From: Comamonas thiooxydans
GTDB lineage: Bacteria > Pseudomonadota > Gammaproteobacteria > Burkholderiales > Burkholderiaceae_C
DNA: 64,000 nucleotides
NCBI RefSeq assembly: GCF_000964545.1
Contig: NZ_BBVD01000008.1
Span: 62,001 to 126,000 of the forward strand
Direction of reading: 5' to 3'
The notes beneath the pieces were generated by a model. That model had not been told where the DNA came from. It ran no database searches and saw only the letters and a list, made by a program, of their open reading frames with translations. Positions 1-8,948 of the stretch are shown in pieces; the stretch's first letter is position 1; the number at the start of each line of letters is the position of its first letter. The position numbers were made by a program, and so were the translations under genes.

Positions 1-515
1 CTTTCGTCAAACGCCTGTTTGCTGATCGCGTCGATCTTGACCAGCTCGGCATTGCGCCGTGCCGTTGCAGCCAGCGTACGCTGGCTGGCTTCGGCCTTGG
101 CCACGGCAGCCGCAGCGCTGGCCTCGGCAGCCTTCAACGATGCGGCGTCGATCTGATAGAGCTGCTGGCCCTGTTTGACCAGCGCACCTTCGGTGAACAA
201 GCGCTGCTGAATGATGCCCGAGACCTGGGGACGCACTTCGGCCGTCATGAAGGCACGGGTGCGCCCCGGCAGGCTGGCATCCAGCTGCTGGCTTTGCGAC
301 TGCAAGGTAACCACGCCGACCTTGGGCTCGGACTTGGGCGGGCCTTTTTGCTCCGCCTCGGGCTTGGAGCAGCCCGCCAGCGCAGCGGCAATCAGCATGG
401 CTCCCACAGCCAGAGTCCAGCGCTGCTGGCGATGACCTTGCTGGCTTGCTCTGGGAAGGCAAGAAAAATGCGCCTCTCGGCGCGGGCTCAGCGAAGCGGG
501 CTGGTCAATCTTCAT
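1..515 (-). CDS. RND efflux periplasmic adaptor (membrane fusion) lipoprotein, partial
   Basis: N-terminal 171 codons of an AcrA/MexA-type adaptor; the rest lies beyond the left edge. Such adaptors bridge an inner-membrane RND pump and an outer-membrane channel. A hydrophobic segment ends in a lipobox (AALAGC, Cys about residue 51), so it is probably a lipoprotein. It is followed by a linker, the first half of the beta-barrel/lipoyl region (RTRAFMTAEVRPQVSGII, then LVKQGQQLYQID) and the start of the alpha-helical hairpin (Ala-rich, SLKAAEASAAAAVAKAEA). The ATG at 515 gives an unusually long region before the signal peptide; a non-ATG start closer to it is possible. Upstream 516-802 holds no gene and should contain the promoter of the efflux operon. 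Family is clear; the drug specificity is not visible. Confidence 0.85.
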   Translation of the reverse strand, partial: MKIDQPASLSPRREAHFSCLPRASQQGHRQQRWTLAVGAMLIAAALAGCSKPEAEQKGPPKSEPKVGVVTLQSQSQQLDASLPGRTRAFMTAEVRPQVSGIIQQRLFTEGALVKQGQQLYQIDAASLKAAEASAAAAVAKAEASQRTLAATARRNAELVKIDAISKQAFDE

Positions 516-802
516 ACGTGGAGCGGTCTGAACTAAAGAACTTGTCAACATTGTGCGCCGACAATATTAATAAAATGTAAAGCAGCCAAAGGCGCAATGA
601 CATGCCGGCAATCACCCGCTTGCCATTCTCCTGTCATGCGGGCATGCGGCGTCGCAGCGGTCTCTGGCTTGAGACACCACTGTAGAAAACCTTGGCAGCA
701 AGGCTCCTCGTCATAACGGACTAGAGCCAGAACCCGCAAAACCCCGGAATCGGCAACTGGCTGCGCTCTCTATATCAGGACAGAAACCGCTTTTGCTGCC
801 AA

Positions 803-2236
803 TCAATGCTGCTGCTTGCCCGGACGTACGCGCAAGATGCTGAAAACTCCGGCCAGCGCTGCAAAACAGCCGGCCACAGCCAGCGCCAGCAGTTCAGCAT
901 TGCCACCATGCCCGCCCGAGATGGCAAAGATGGTGGCCAACACCACGGCTCCCAGTGTCTGACCTGTCATGCGGGCAGAACTCAGCATGCCGCCCGCCGC
1001 GCCGCTGCGCGACATGGGAGCCGAGGTGACGATGGTGTGATTGTTGGGCGACTGATAAAGCGCGAAACCGCTGCCCGCCAGCAGCATGCGCCAGACCATG
1101 TCCCAGTGCGCCACATCGACCGGCATGGCCGCCAGCAGCCACAGCCCGCAGGCAAACATGGCCATGCCGATGCCGCCCAGCAGCCCGTCGGGATACTTGC
1201 CGATCAGGCGCCCGGCCACCGGCGCCGTCAGCACGGTGGCCAGCGGCCAGGCCGTGATCAGCATGCCTGCCTCCATGGGTGACAGACCGCGCGCCTCCAG
1301 CAGCAGGAATGGCAGGGCCAGATAGGACAGCATCTGCGCGCAGAAGGCAGAGACCGAGCCGCACATCGACAGCCGGAACACGGGAATGCGCATCAGATCG
1401 ACCGGAAACAAGGGAGCCGCCTTGTGCCACTGACGGCGCAGATAGACGTAGCCGACCACCAGCCCGGCGCCCAGCAGCCACCAGCCCGAAGGCATCAGCG
1501 GGCTGCCCGCAGCGCCCTGATCCTGCCCCATGCGCACGCCCAGTTGCTCACCGCCCAGAAAAAGCAGGGTGAACATCAGAATATTGAGCAAAACGTCAAG
1601 CGCCGCTATCGGCTCGCCATCCTTGCGCACCATGGGGTTGGCCGGCAGCGCCTTGCGCCCCATCCACAAGGTCATCAAGCCCAGCGGCACATTGATGGCG
1701 AACAGCCAGGGCCAGCTGGCAACCGACAGGATGGCAGCGGCCACCGAAGGCCCGGCCATGGACGAGGTCGCCACCACCAGCGAGTTGATGGCCATGCCGC
1801 GTCCCAGCATGGCGCGCGGATAGGTCAAGCGCACCAGCGCTGCATTCACGCTCATGATGCCCGCCGCACCCATGCCTTGAAACACGCGCGCTGCAATCAA
1901 CGTGCTCAGCGAGCTGGCCAGCGTGGCCGCCACCGAGGCAATGACAAACACCGTCATGCCCAGCAGATAGATGCGCCGATAACCCAGGCGCTCGCCCAGG
2001 GCTGCCAGCGGCAGCAGCAGCACCAGGCCGGCGAGCTGATAGGCGTTGACCACCCATAGCGTCAGGGCCGAGCTGGCCTGCAACTCGCGCGCAATGGCGG
2101 GCAAGGCCAGATTGACGATGCTGCTGTCCAGCACCGACAGCGTCAGTCCCAGAATGATGACCAGCATGGCGCGGCCACGCGCACCGTCAGGCAGGCCATC
2201 GTAGGCAGGGGAAGCTTGAGCAGTGCTCTCAGTCAT
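803..2236 (-). CDS. MFS drug exporter, DHA2 (EmrB/QacA) family
   Basis: A 477-residue integral membrane protein with about 14 hydrophobic segments. The DHA2 signature LDSSIVNLALPAIAREL lies in the first membrane helix, and RVFQGMGAAGIMSVN fits the motif C region. It is expected to export drugs or toxic organics using the proton gradient. The start chosen is the ATG at 2236: its ATGACTGA overlaps the stop of the upstream exporter by 8 bases, typical translational coupling. An in-frame start at 2254 would add six residues and a longer overlap. The two exporters therefore form a two-gene operon; substrate unknown. Confidence 0.85.
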   Translation of the reverse strand: MTESTAQASPAYDGLPDGARGRAMLVIILGLTLSVLDSSIVNLALPAIARELQASSALTLWVVNAYQLAGLVLLLPLAALGERLGYRRIYLLGMTVFVIASVAATLASSLSTLIAARVFQGMGAAGIMSVNAALVRLTYPRAMLGRGMAINSLVVATSSMAGPSVAAAILSVASWPWLFAINVPLGLMTLWMGRKALPANPMVRKDGEPIAALDVLLNILMFTLLFLGGEQLGVRMGQDQGAAGSPLMPSGWWLLGAGLVVGYVYLRRQWHKAAPLFPVDLMRIPVFRLSMCGSVSAFCAQMLSYLALPFLLLEARGLSPMEAGMLITAWPLATVLTAPVAGRLIGKYPDGLLGGIGMAMFACGLWLLAAMPVDVAHWDMVWRMLLAGSGFALYQSPNNHTIVTSAPMSRSGAAGGMLSSARMTGQTLGAVVLATIFAISGGHGGNAELLALAVAGCFAALAGVFSILRVRPGKQQH

Positions 2237-3428
2237 GGGCGACTCGGTGCACACGGCCCAGCGTGATCCAGGTCAGCGCCACACCCACCAGTGCCCCTGT
2301 CGCCATGCCCACCACCATGGGCAGAGGCTTGCCGTTGGAAAAATGCCCCACGATCTGCATGGCGGCCGCGCCGCTCAGCATCTGCAGCGTTCCCAGCAAG
2401 GCAGAGGCCGTGCCCGCAATCTCGCCATGCTCTTCCAGGGCCAGCACCGAGGTCGTGGGAATCACCAGGCCCATGAAGGCGCTGGCAATGAAGTACAGCA
2501 CGATCAGCACCGCCAGCTTCTCACCGCCCAGCAGGTAATAGAGCAGCAATGCGGCCATGGTCAGGCCCGAAGCAGAAGCCGCAGCCTTGACCACATTGAC
2601 CAGGCCAAAGCGCTGGCCCAGCCGCCCCGTCAGCTGCGCCGCGCCGATAAAGGCGATGGAGTTCAGCGCGAACGCCATGCTGTACTGGGTGGACGAGAGA
2701 CCGTAGTAGTTGATGAGCACAAAGGGCGAGCCCGCCAGGTAGACGAAAAAGCCCGCCATGGCGCAGCCGCCGATGAACACCAGGCCCAGGTAGTGCCAGT
2801 CACGCAACAGGACCAGATAGGCCTTGAGCGCACCGCCAAGGCTGCTGTCCAGCCGCGCCTCGGCCGTGCGGGTCTCTTCCACGCCGCGCCACGTGGCAAC
2901 CAGGCCCAGCACGGCTGCGCCCGCCACCACCCAGAACACGGCACGCCAGCCAGCCAGGGCAATCACGCCGCTGCCGGCCAGAGGCGCCAGAATCGGCGAG
3001 ACGCTGAACACCAGCATCAGCAGCGACATCATGCGCGCGGCAGCATGGCCGGTATGTAGATCACGCACCACGGCACGCGGCACGGCCATGCAGGCCGCAG
3101 CGCCCAGGCCCTGCACAAAGCGAAACGCCACCAATGTCTCGATATTCGGAGCCAGCGCGCATCCCACGCTGGCTGCGGCAAAGACCGTCAGACCAAAGTA
3201 CAGCGGCGGCTTGCGGCCCAGCATGTCGGAGACCGGCCCATAGAGCAGCTGGCCCACACCAATGGAGAGAAAGAACGCGGTCAGACTGGCTTGCACGGCC
3301 CCAACCTGGGCATCCAGGCTGGCGCCGATCTGGGGCAAGGCCGGCAGATACATATCGATGGCGAAAGGCCCGATGGCCGACAACAGGCCCAGGATCAGAA
3401 CCAGACGCAGGGAAACAGAAGCTTGCAT
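2229..3428 (-). CDS. MFS exporter, Bcr/CflA family
   Basis: A 399-residue, 12-helix transporter of the DHA1 Bcr/CflA type. The hallmark is GPFAIDMYLPALPQI in helix 1, followed by GQLLYGPVSDMLGRKPPL, the motif A loop. Family members export bicyclomycin, chloramphenicol, cysteine or related small molecules. The ATG at 3428 puts helix 1 near the N-terminus as in the family; an in-frame ATG at 3488 would add 20 poorly hydrophobic residues and is less likely. Overlaps the following DHA2 gene by 8 bases. Substrate cannot be read from sequence. Confidence 0.85.
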   Translation of the reverse strand: MQASVSLRLVLILGLLSAIGPFAIDMYLPALPQIGASLDAQVGAVQASLTAFFLSIGVGQLLYGPVSDMLGRKPPLYFGLTVFAAASVGCALAPNIETLVAFRFVQGLGAAACMAVPRAVVRDLHTGHAAARMMSLLMLVFSVSPILAPLAGSGVIALAGWRAVFWVVAGAAVLGLVATWRGVEETRTAEARLDSSLGGALKAYLVLLRDWHYLGLVFIGGCAMAGFFVYLAGSPFVLINYYGLSSTQYSMAFALNSIAFIGAAQLTGRLGQRFGLVNVVKAAASASGLTMAALLLYYLLGGEKLAVLIVLYFIASAFMGLVIPTTSVLALEEHGEIAGTASALLGTLQMLSGAAAMQIVGHFSNGKPLPMVVGMATGALVGVALTWITLGRVHRVAHD

Positions 3429-3628
3429 AGGGGTGTGATTGTCGTGGTAACTTGATTTATGTGCTGAACAGCTGCCGGTTTCCTGCATGACCTTGCAGGC
3501 TCACGCCAGTCCGCCGGGCAGCGCCTGTGCCTAAGCCCTCAATTACAAGGCTTTAGACCCGGTCATCCAGGCCATGACCGCATGGACAACAAGCACAATG
3601 GGCTCAACCACCATTCCCTGCTCTCGCC

Positions 3629-4252
3629 GTGATTGCTGCAAGCTCCTTCCCACGTCTGCCCTTTTCACTCCTGACCACACTCGCTGCGCTATGTCTGGCG
3701 TCTCAGTCGGCCGGCGCACAGCCCGCGCCTGCTGCCCCGGCCTTTCAGCTCTCGCCCGATGCCAGCATGGTGATAGACACGCGCGCCAGGCTGGCCTGGT
3801 CACGCTGCGCCGAGGGCATGAGCTGGAATGGCAAGGCCTGCGGCGGTCAGGCCGAGGTCTTCAGCTACAAGCAGGCCGTAACCCATGCCGCAGAACGCAG
3901 CAAGGCCGAAAACCTGCGCTGGCGCCTGCCACGCGTCAATGAACTCAAGCGCCTGCTGGACCGCAGCAGCAAACCCCAGGGCCTGAACCCGGAACTCTTT
4001 CCCAATGCGCCACGCGACTGGCACTGGACGGGCACGGCCGCCGTAAATGCCCAGCGCCTGAACACCTACAACTACGCCCAGGTGGACAAATCCAGCAGCC
4101 TCTCCGGCCTCTCCGCCCAGCAGGCCTGGGCGGTCAACACCGAGACACTGCAGGCCGTGCCCGATATGGGCAAAGGCAATGCCTTGCTGCTGCGCCTGGT
4201 GCGCCCAGCCACCGAGGCCGAGCTCGGCCCCCAGACTTCGGCCGCACCATGA
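3629..4252 (+). CDS. secreted DUF1566 (Lcl C-terminal) domain protein
   Basis: A 207-residue protein with an N-terminal signal peptide (hydrophobic LLTTLAALCLA, cleavage near AGA-QP) and a single DUF1566-like domain: VIDTRARLAWSRCAEGMSW, then LRWRLPRVNELKRLLD and HWTGTA. The family is common in secreted bacterial proteins and its role is generally unknown. Start is GTG at 3629. It is transcribed divergently from the Bcr/CflA exporter and shares a bidirectional terminator with the convergent SDR gene. Two Cys flanking the WNGKACGG segment could form a disulfide. Function not assigned. Confidence 0.7.
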   Translation: MIAASSFPRLPFSLLTTLAALCLASQSAGAQPAPAAPAFQLSPDASMVIDTRARLAWSRCAEGMSWNGKACGGQAEVFSYKQAVTHAAERSKAENLRWRLPRVNELKRLLDRSSKPQGLNPELFPNAPRDWHWTGTAAVNAQRLNTYNYAQVDKSSSLSGLSAQQAWAVNTETLQAVPDMGKGNALLLRLVRPATEAELGPQTSAAP

Positions 4253-4283
4253 AAAAAGCCTTGCCGCTTTGGCAAGGCTTTTT
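4252..4283. terminator. bidirectional intrinsic terminator
   Basis: GCCTTGCC / GGCAAGGC stem with a short loop, flanked by A6 on the left and T5 on the right, so it works for both the DUF1566 gene (+) and the SDR gene (-). Its left A run starts at the stop codon of the DUF1566 gene. Confidence 0.85.
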
Positions 4284-4297
4284 CAACTCCCGCACGC

Positions 4298-5203
4298 TTA
4301 GCCGGCGCGCAGTGCTGCCTTGAGGCTCTCGCCCAGTTCGGGCTTGTGCGCAAACGGATCCGTCGGGTTGCGGCCCTGAACCACATCTTCCAGGCGCACC
4401 TGCACCGAGCCCAGGGCCTGCGGGTGGCTGTAGATATAGAACTGACCCGACGCAATGGCATCGAACACCTTCTGCGCCACCTCGGTCGCCGTGACCTTGC
4501 CCGAGCCCACGGCCTTGTCGGTCATGGCCTGGCCGATCTTCTGGCTGGCCGTCAAAGGCTGCGCCTCCAGGCCCTGGGGTCGGTTGCGCTCGCTATGGCC
4601 TATGCCCGTGGGCACGAAGAAGGGGCAGAGCAGACTGGCACTGACCTGGTCCGAGACCAGGGCCAGGTCCTGGTACAGCGTCTCGGTCAGCGACACCACC
4701 GCGTGCTTGCTGACGTTGTAGATGCCCATGTTCGGCGGCGCCAGCAGACCCGCCATGCTGGCGGTATTGACGATATGGCCTTCATAGGCGGGATCGGCCT
4801 TGGCGGCCTCCAGCATCATGGGCGTGAACAGGCGCACGCCATGGATTACGCCCCAGACATTGACGCCCAGCACCCATTGCCAGTCGGAAACGGTGTTTTC
4901 CCAGACCAGGCCGCCCGCGCCGACGCCCGCGTTGTTGAAGACAAAGTGCGGCGCACCAAAGGTCTCCTTGACTTCGGCAGCCAGTCTTTCCATCTGCGCC
5001 GCATCCGAGACATCGACCCTGCGCGCCAGCACCTTGGCACCGGCAGCCTTGAGCTCGGCCTCGGCCTTGTCCAGCGCCTCCTGCTGCACATCGACCAGCA
5101 CCAGATTCATGCCTCTGGCGGCTCCGATGCGCGCGCACTCCAGCCCGAAGCCCGAGCCCGCACCTGTCAGAACCGCCGTCTTTCCCGCGAAATTCGTGAT
5201 CAT
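4298..5203 (-). CDS. short-chain dehydrogenase/reductase (SDR)
   Basis: A 301-residue classical SDR. Rossmann nucleotide-binding motif TGAGSGFG (about residues 13-20), NNAG (NAGVGAGG), catalytic Ser in NTASMAG and the Tyr-x3-Lys pair YNVSK are all present. VDVQ after beta-2 has an acidic residue, hinting at NAD(H) rather than NADP(H), but this is weak. The ATG at 5203 is preceded by GGAGA at proper distance; an upstream in-frame ATG at 5254 lacks this support. Substrate unknown. Together with the reductase, thioesterase and second SDR downstream it could belong to lipid or short-chain acyl metabolism (inference). Confidence 0.85.
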   Translation of the reverse strand: MITNFAGKTAVLTGAGSGFGLECARIGAARGMNLVLVDVQQEALDKAEAELKAAGAKVLARRVDVSDAAQMERLAAEVKETFGAPHFVFNNAGVGAGGLVWENTVSDWQWVLGVNVWGVIHGVRLFTPMMLEAAKADPAYEGHIVNTASMAGLLAPPNMGIYNVSKHAVVSLTETLYQDLALVSDQVSASLLCPFFVPTGIGHSERNRPQGLEAQPLTASQKIGQAMTDKAVGSGKVTATEVAQKVFDAIASGQFYIYSHPQALGSVQVRLEDVVQGRNPTDPFAHKPELGESLKAALRAG

Positions 5204-5262
5204 TCTTGTCTCCGGATATTTTTTATATGGGAATAGCGCCTGCAACTGGCGCACTCCAGCTT

Positions 5263-5383
5263 AGAGATGCCAAGCAAGAGCCGCCTCGCTGCGGGGCCGC
5301 CCCGGCGAAGGCATCGTCCCCCTCCCGCGAAGCGAGAGAGGGGGAAGGCGCGGGGCCGCCCAGGCAAAGCGCCTCAGGGGGTG
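5263..5383 (-). repeat. intergenic palindromic repeat, family A, copy 1
   Basis: About 120 bases beginning shortly after the stop of the CurA-type reductase. In that gene's orientation it starts CACCCCCTGAGGCGC and continues through GCGC hairpins and a C-rich/G-rich pair, ending with GGC(A/G)TCTC-like sequence. The same order of blocks recurs at 33631, 36631 and 50151, always just 3' of a minus-strand stop codon. Confidence 0.75.
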
Positions 5384-5403
5384 ATTTTTTCAGCCGCAGT
5401 GGG

Positions 5404-6420
5404 TTAAATCAGCTTCACCAGCTGCTTGCCGAAGTTCTTGCCCTTGAGCAGGCCCAGGAACGCGCCGGGCGCCGAGGCCAGACCTTGGGAAATCGTCTCG
5501 CGCGGCTTGAGCTTGCCGGCTGCCACCAGGCCGCCCAGCTCGGTCAGGGCCTCGCCCCAGACTTCCATGTGCTCGCTGACGATAAAGCCTTCGAGCTTGA
5601 TGCGGTTGACCAGCAGCAGCGCCGGATTGGCCAGCGGCAGGGGCTGGCCGTCATAGCCGGCAATCATTCCGCACAGGGCCACACGCGCAAAGGCATTGGT
5701 GCGCAGCAGCACGGCGTCGAAGATATAGCCGCCCACGTTCTCGAAATAGCCGTCGATGCCGTTGGGGCAGGCATCCTTCAAGGCCTTGGCCATGGTCTTG
5801 ACATCGGGGTGCTCGCGGTAATCGATGCAGGCATCAAAGCCCAACTCATGCACGGCGTAGCGGCATTTCTCGGCACCGCCCGCAATGCCCACCACCCGGC
5901 AGCCACGTGCCTTGGCCAGCGCCACAAAGGCGCTGCCCACGGCACCGGTGGCAGCGCTGACGACCATGGTTTCACCGGCCTTGGGGTTGATGATCTTGAC
6001 CAGGCCATACCAGGCCGTCACGCCCGGCATGCCCACGGCGCCCAGATAGTAGGACAGCGGCACATGGGCGGTGTCGACCTTGCGCAGCGCACCGGGCACG
6101 CTGGGGTCGAGCAACGAATATTCCTGCCAGCCGCCCATGCCGACCACCTTGTCGCCAGCCTTGAACTTGGGGTGGCGGCTCTCGACGATCTCGCCTACCG
6201 TGCCGCCCTGCATGACCTCGCCCAGCGGCTGGGGCTGGGCATAGCTCTTGGAGTCGTTCATGCGGCCGCGCATATAGGGGTCCAGGCTCAGATAGTGGTG
6301 GCGCACCAGCACCTGGCCCTCGCCCACCGTGGGCAGCGGCGACTGCACCAGCTTGAAATTGCTCTCCATCGCCTCGCCCTGGGGGCGGTTGTCCAGAAGG
6401 ATTTGCTGATTGACCGTCAT
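5404..6420 (-). CDS. NADP-dependent oxidoreductase, CurA / leukotriene B4 dehydrogenase-like MDR family
   Basis: A 338-residue zinc-independent medium-chain reductase. Seen are SLDPYMRGRM near residue 50, the nucleotide-binding segment VSAATGAVGS, and GYFENVGG, all hallmarks of the PTGR/CurA (YncB) group that reduces alpha,beta-unsaturated ketones with NADPH. Length matches the family. Start ATG at 6420 is preceded by AGGAG. Downstream follows a family A repeat and then an SDR on the same strand, so cotranscription is possible. Exact substrate unknown. Confidence 0.85.
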   Translation of the reverse strand: MTVNQQILLDNRPQGEAMESNFKLVQSPLPTVGEGQVLVRHHYLSLDPYMRGRMNDSKSYAQPQPLGEVMQGGTVGEIVESRHPKFKAGDKVVGMGGWQEYSLLDPSVPGALRKVDTAHVPLSYYLGAVGMPGVTAWYGLVKIINPKAGETMVVSAATGAVGSAFVALAKARGCRVVGIAGGAEKCRYAVHELGFDACIDYREHPDVKTMAKALKDACPNGIDGYFENVGGYIFDAVLLRTNAFARVALCGMIAGYDGQPLPLANPALLLVNRIKLEGFIVSEHMEVWGEALTELGGLVAAGKLKPRETISQGLASAPGAFLGLLKGKNFGKQLVKLI

Positions 6421-6449
6421 GTTTCGTCTCCTGTTTGAACTTCAGATTT

Positions 6450-6480
6450 CATAGCTTCAAGCGCTTGATATACCTCGCAC
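6450..6480. repeat. short palindromic element, family B, degenerate copy
   Basis: Intergenic ATAGCTTCAAGCGCTTGATA with the AGCGCTT core and flanking ATAGCT/GATA. Similar AT-flanked cores are seen near 14560, 19021, 43158, 46580, 50970 and 54600. Degenerate, so membership is tentative. Confidence 0.4.
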
Positions 6481-6555
6481 TTGGAGCTGATAACACACAA
6501 AACAACGATAGGTAAAGCGGTGGCCGCTCATAAAAACAGAGCAACCGATCCGTAC

Positions 6556-6978
6556 TCAATCCGTGGGCAGGGCTTGCAATCCGCCTTCGGCCGCAGGTCT
6601 GCGCTTCATGTACTTGAAGGTGCCCGTGGCATGTACGCAGAGTCGACCCTGCGCGTCATAGATGCGGCCTTCGGTAAAAGCCATGGTGCCGGTGCGATGC
6701 AGCAGCGCGCCCTTGCCGACCAGCGGGCCATTGGCTGCCTGCATGAACGAGGTTTTCATCTCGATGGTGACCACGCCCAGATCGAAATCCACACTGCGCG
6801 CAGCCACGGCCATGGTCACATCCATCAACGTCATCGAGGCTCCGCCATGGGTGATGCCAAAGGAATTCAGATGTTCGGGACGCGGTGTGAAGTGCAGCTC
6901 GGACTCACCGTTCTCCATCTTGTGGAGGGTGAAGCCCAGCTCATGCACAAAGGGAATTTCAGGACCAAATGACAACAC
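6556..6978 (-). CDS. PaaI-type hotdog-fold thioesterase
   Basis: A 140-residue single hotdog domain. The segment FGITHGGASMTLMDVTMAVAAR carries the HGG and downstream Asp/Glu-type site of PaaI/YdiI thioesterases, and GVVTIEMKTSFMQAA is the conserved strand of the fold. It would hydrolyse an acyl- or aryl-CoA in the cytoplasm. Start is a GTG at 6978 with GAAAGG upstream. Lies between two oxidoreductases on the same strand, which suggests acyl-CoA related chemistry, but the specific substrate is unknown. Confidence 0.75.
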   Translation of the reverse strand: MLSFGPEIPFVHELGFTLHKMENGESELHFTPRPEHLNSFGITHGGASMTLMDVTMAVAARSVDFDLGVVTIEMKTSFMQAANGPLVGKGALLHRTGTMAFTEGRIYDAQGRLCVHATGTFKYMKRRPAAEGGLQALPTD

Positions 6979-7104
6979 CGCGAAACCTTTCAGAAGAGTG
7001 ATGCGCCGCAGACTGCAGCTGCTGAACCGTGAATGTAAGCGCGGCGGACAACCTCAGAATGCTGCGCCGCACAAAAAACATGACTCACCCTTCATCTGCC
7101 ACTG

Positions 7105-7896
7105 TCAACCACCGACCAGAGCGCTCACGCCGCCATCCACGGCCATCCACTGGCCGGTGATGTGCTTGCCGGCATCGCTGGCATAGAGCAGCGTCAGGCC
7201 CTTGAGATCCTCATCGTCGCCCAGGCGGCGCAGCGGCGCATGGGAGCGCATTTCGTCCTCGCCCAATGTCTCGATCAGCACGGCTGCCATCTTGGTCTTG
7301 AAAAAGCCCGGGCAGATGGCATTGACGGTGATGCCGTGCTCTCCCCACTCGCCGGCCAGCGCGCGCGTGAAATTGATGACTGCGCCCTTGGAGGTGTTGT
7401 AGGCAATGGTCTTCATGCCCGTGGGATTGCCGCCCAGGCCGGCGATCGAGGCCAGATTGATGATGCGGCCGCTCTTGCGCTCCAGCATGGACAGGCGGGC
7501 GATCTGCTGGCTCAGCAGAAAATAGCCGCGCACATTCAGGTTCATCACCTTGTCCCAGGCCGCTGTCGGGTGGTCCTCGGCAGGAGCGCCCCAGCTGGCT
7601 CCGGCATTGTTGATCAGAATGTCCACATGGCCGAGACGCTGCACGGCCTCCTTGGCCAGGCGCGTGATATCGGCCTCGTCCGAGCAGTCGGCAGCAATCC
7701 AGTCGGCCTCTATGCCAGCGGCCTTGAGCTCGGCTGCGGCCTCTTCCAGATCCTTGGCCTTGCGCGAGCTCAGCAGAATCTTCGCGCCGGCCTCGCCCAG
7801 CGCATGCGCCATCTGCAGACCCAGGCCACGCGAGCCGCCGGTCACCAGGGCCGTCTTGCCCGAGAGGTCGAAAAGTTGCTGCACCGTACGTGTCAT
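7105..7896 (-). CDS. short-chain dehydrogenase/reductase (FabG-like SDR)
   Basis: A 263-residue classical SDR: TGGSRGLG nucleotide motif, NNAGASWG, Ser in NLASIAGLGG, catalytic YNTSK, and C-terminal GQWMAVDGGVSALV typical of FabG-like enzymes. The SSRK after beta-2 (Arg) suggests NADPH. The ATG at 7896 has AGGAG eight bases upstream; another ATG two codons earlier (7902) sits too close to that site. Substrate unknown. Followed on the same strand by the thioesterase after 126 bases. Confidence 0.85.
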   Translation of the reverse strand: MTRTVQQLFDLSGKTALVTGGSRGLGLQMAHALGEAGAKILLSSRKAKDLEEAAAELKAAGIEADWIAADCSDEADITRLAKEAVQRLGHVDILINNAGASWGAPAEDHPTAAWDKVMNLNVRGYFLLSQQIARLSMLERKSGRIINLASIAGLGGNPTGMKTIAYNTSKGAVINFTRALAGEWGEHGITVNAICPGFFKTKMAAVLIETLGEDEMRSHAPLRRLGDDEDLKGLTLLYASDAGKHITGQWMAVDGGVSALVGG

Positions 7897-8114
7897 TCTC
7901 ATGTCTCCTGTTTGTTTTCAAGGTTCAAACCGGGTGCGCAGTGCCTTGCAAGGCCTGCCCGTCAAAAGCTGCATGAATTGTGCGGGCGCCTCAGGCCCGG
8001 TGTTGTCACCTGCGTGTCGGCGCTGTCCCGCAGGTGGCAGAGCCCGCGCTGGCGCGGCTTGCAGGGTCTGCCGGCAGCAGCCAGGCAAAGCGCATCCGGC
8101 GCCTTCAATCGGCA

Positions 8115-8831
8115 TCAATCGGCAAACAGCGACTGCGTGCCGCCCCAGGCCCCGCCTTCGATCTCCAGCATGCGCAGCTTGGTCAAAGCGCCCTGACCGC
8201 CCGAGAAGCCTCCCGGTGCCCGCCCTGCGGCCAGCACGCGATGGCAGGGAACAATCGGCGCAAACGGATTGGCTCCCAACGCTTGGCCCACGGCGCGCGC
8301 TGCACCGGGCTCGCCCAGCGCTGCGGCAACTTCGCCATAAGTGCTGGTCCGCCCTGGCGCCAGTGCGCGCGTGAAGGCATAGACCTGGCCGTGAAATGCA
8401 GGCACGGCGAACTCGTCGAGTGCAATCTCCTGCAGGTCAGGCAGAACACCAACCGGGCCTTGCACTCTGTCCTGCCGCATATCTCCCAGCACGCCGGCAG
8501 CCACGGCCTCTGCGCTGGGCTGCGCCCAGCACGGCTCGATCTGCGCATTCACTCCGGCCAGCAGACACTGCACCCCGGCCATGGCCTGCACGGCAAAGCC
8601 CGGAACAGCGGAGATGGAGGTCACGGCATCATATGCCGCAGGCCCGCGCTGCGGCTGCAGCGCATGGCGTTTGGACAGACCCAGCAGCATGCGCTCCCGG
8701 GTCTCGCCCCAGCTGGCCTCGGGCAGTTGCACGGCGCAGATGGCAGCGGCATTCCAGGCCAGACCACAGGCACCGATGCGCGTGACAAACAGGGCATGCC
8801 CTGGCAAGGGCAATGAAGCAGCAGGATTCAT
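8115..8831 (-). CDS. methylated-DNA--[protein]-cysteine S-methyltransferase (Ogt-type)
   Basis: Suicidal DNA repair enzyme that takes the alkyl group from O6-alkylguanine onto its own cysteine. The acceptor motif PCHRVLAAGR is at about residues 199-208, preceded by TSTYGEVAAALGEPGAARAV, the helix-turn-helix with its Arg finger region. The N-terminal half is long and divergent and lacks the Ada Cys4 zinc site and AraC domain, so it is Ogt-like. ATG at 8831 preferred; a GTG two codons upstream is possible. Divergent from a small gene across a region with an apparent LexA site, which would fit damage-inducible control (inference). Confidence 0.85.
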   Translation of the reverse strand: MNPAASLPLPGHALFVTRIGACGLAWNAAAICAVQLPEASWGETRERMLLGLSKRHALQPQRGPAAYDAVTSISAVPGFAVQAMAGVQCLLAGVNAQIEPCWAQPSAEAVAAGVLGDMRQDRVQGPVGVLPDLQEIALDEFAVPAFHGQVYAFTRALAPGRTSTYGEVAAALGEPGAARAVGQALGANPFAPIVPCHRVLAAGRAPGGFSGGQGALTKLRMLEIEGGAWGGTQSLFAD

Positions 8832-8897
8832 TGCCACAGTCTACAAAACGCAGTCCATTTGTTTTTGCAAAAATTTCCAGAGAGACTGGATGCAAAA

Positions 8898-8936
8898 ACA
8901 GTTAATTACTGTACATTTAAACAGTCAAAACACTGT
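8898..8936. promoter_or_regulatory. candidate LexA (SOS) operator in alternating ACAGT/ACTGT array
   Basis: TACTGT at 8907-8912, eight bases, then ACAGTC at 8921-8926: this is the CTGT-N8-ACAG form of the proteobacterial LexA box with AT-rich centre. Flanking ACAGT (8898-8902) and ACTGT (8932-8936) make three overlapping inverted repeats. It lies 23 bases before the start of a 101-residue unknown protein and about 75 bases before the divergent ogt start. Confidence 0.5.
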
Positions 8937-8948
8937 GGATATACGGAC

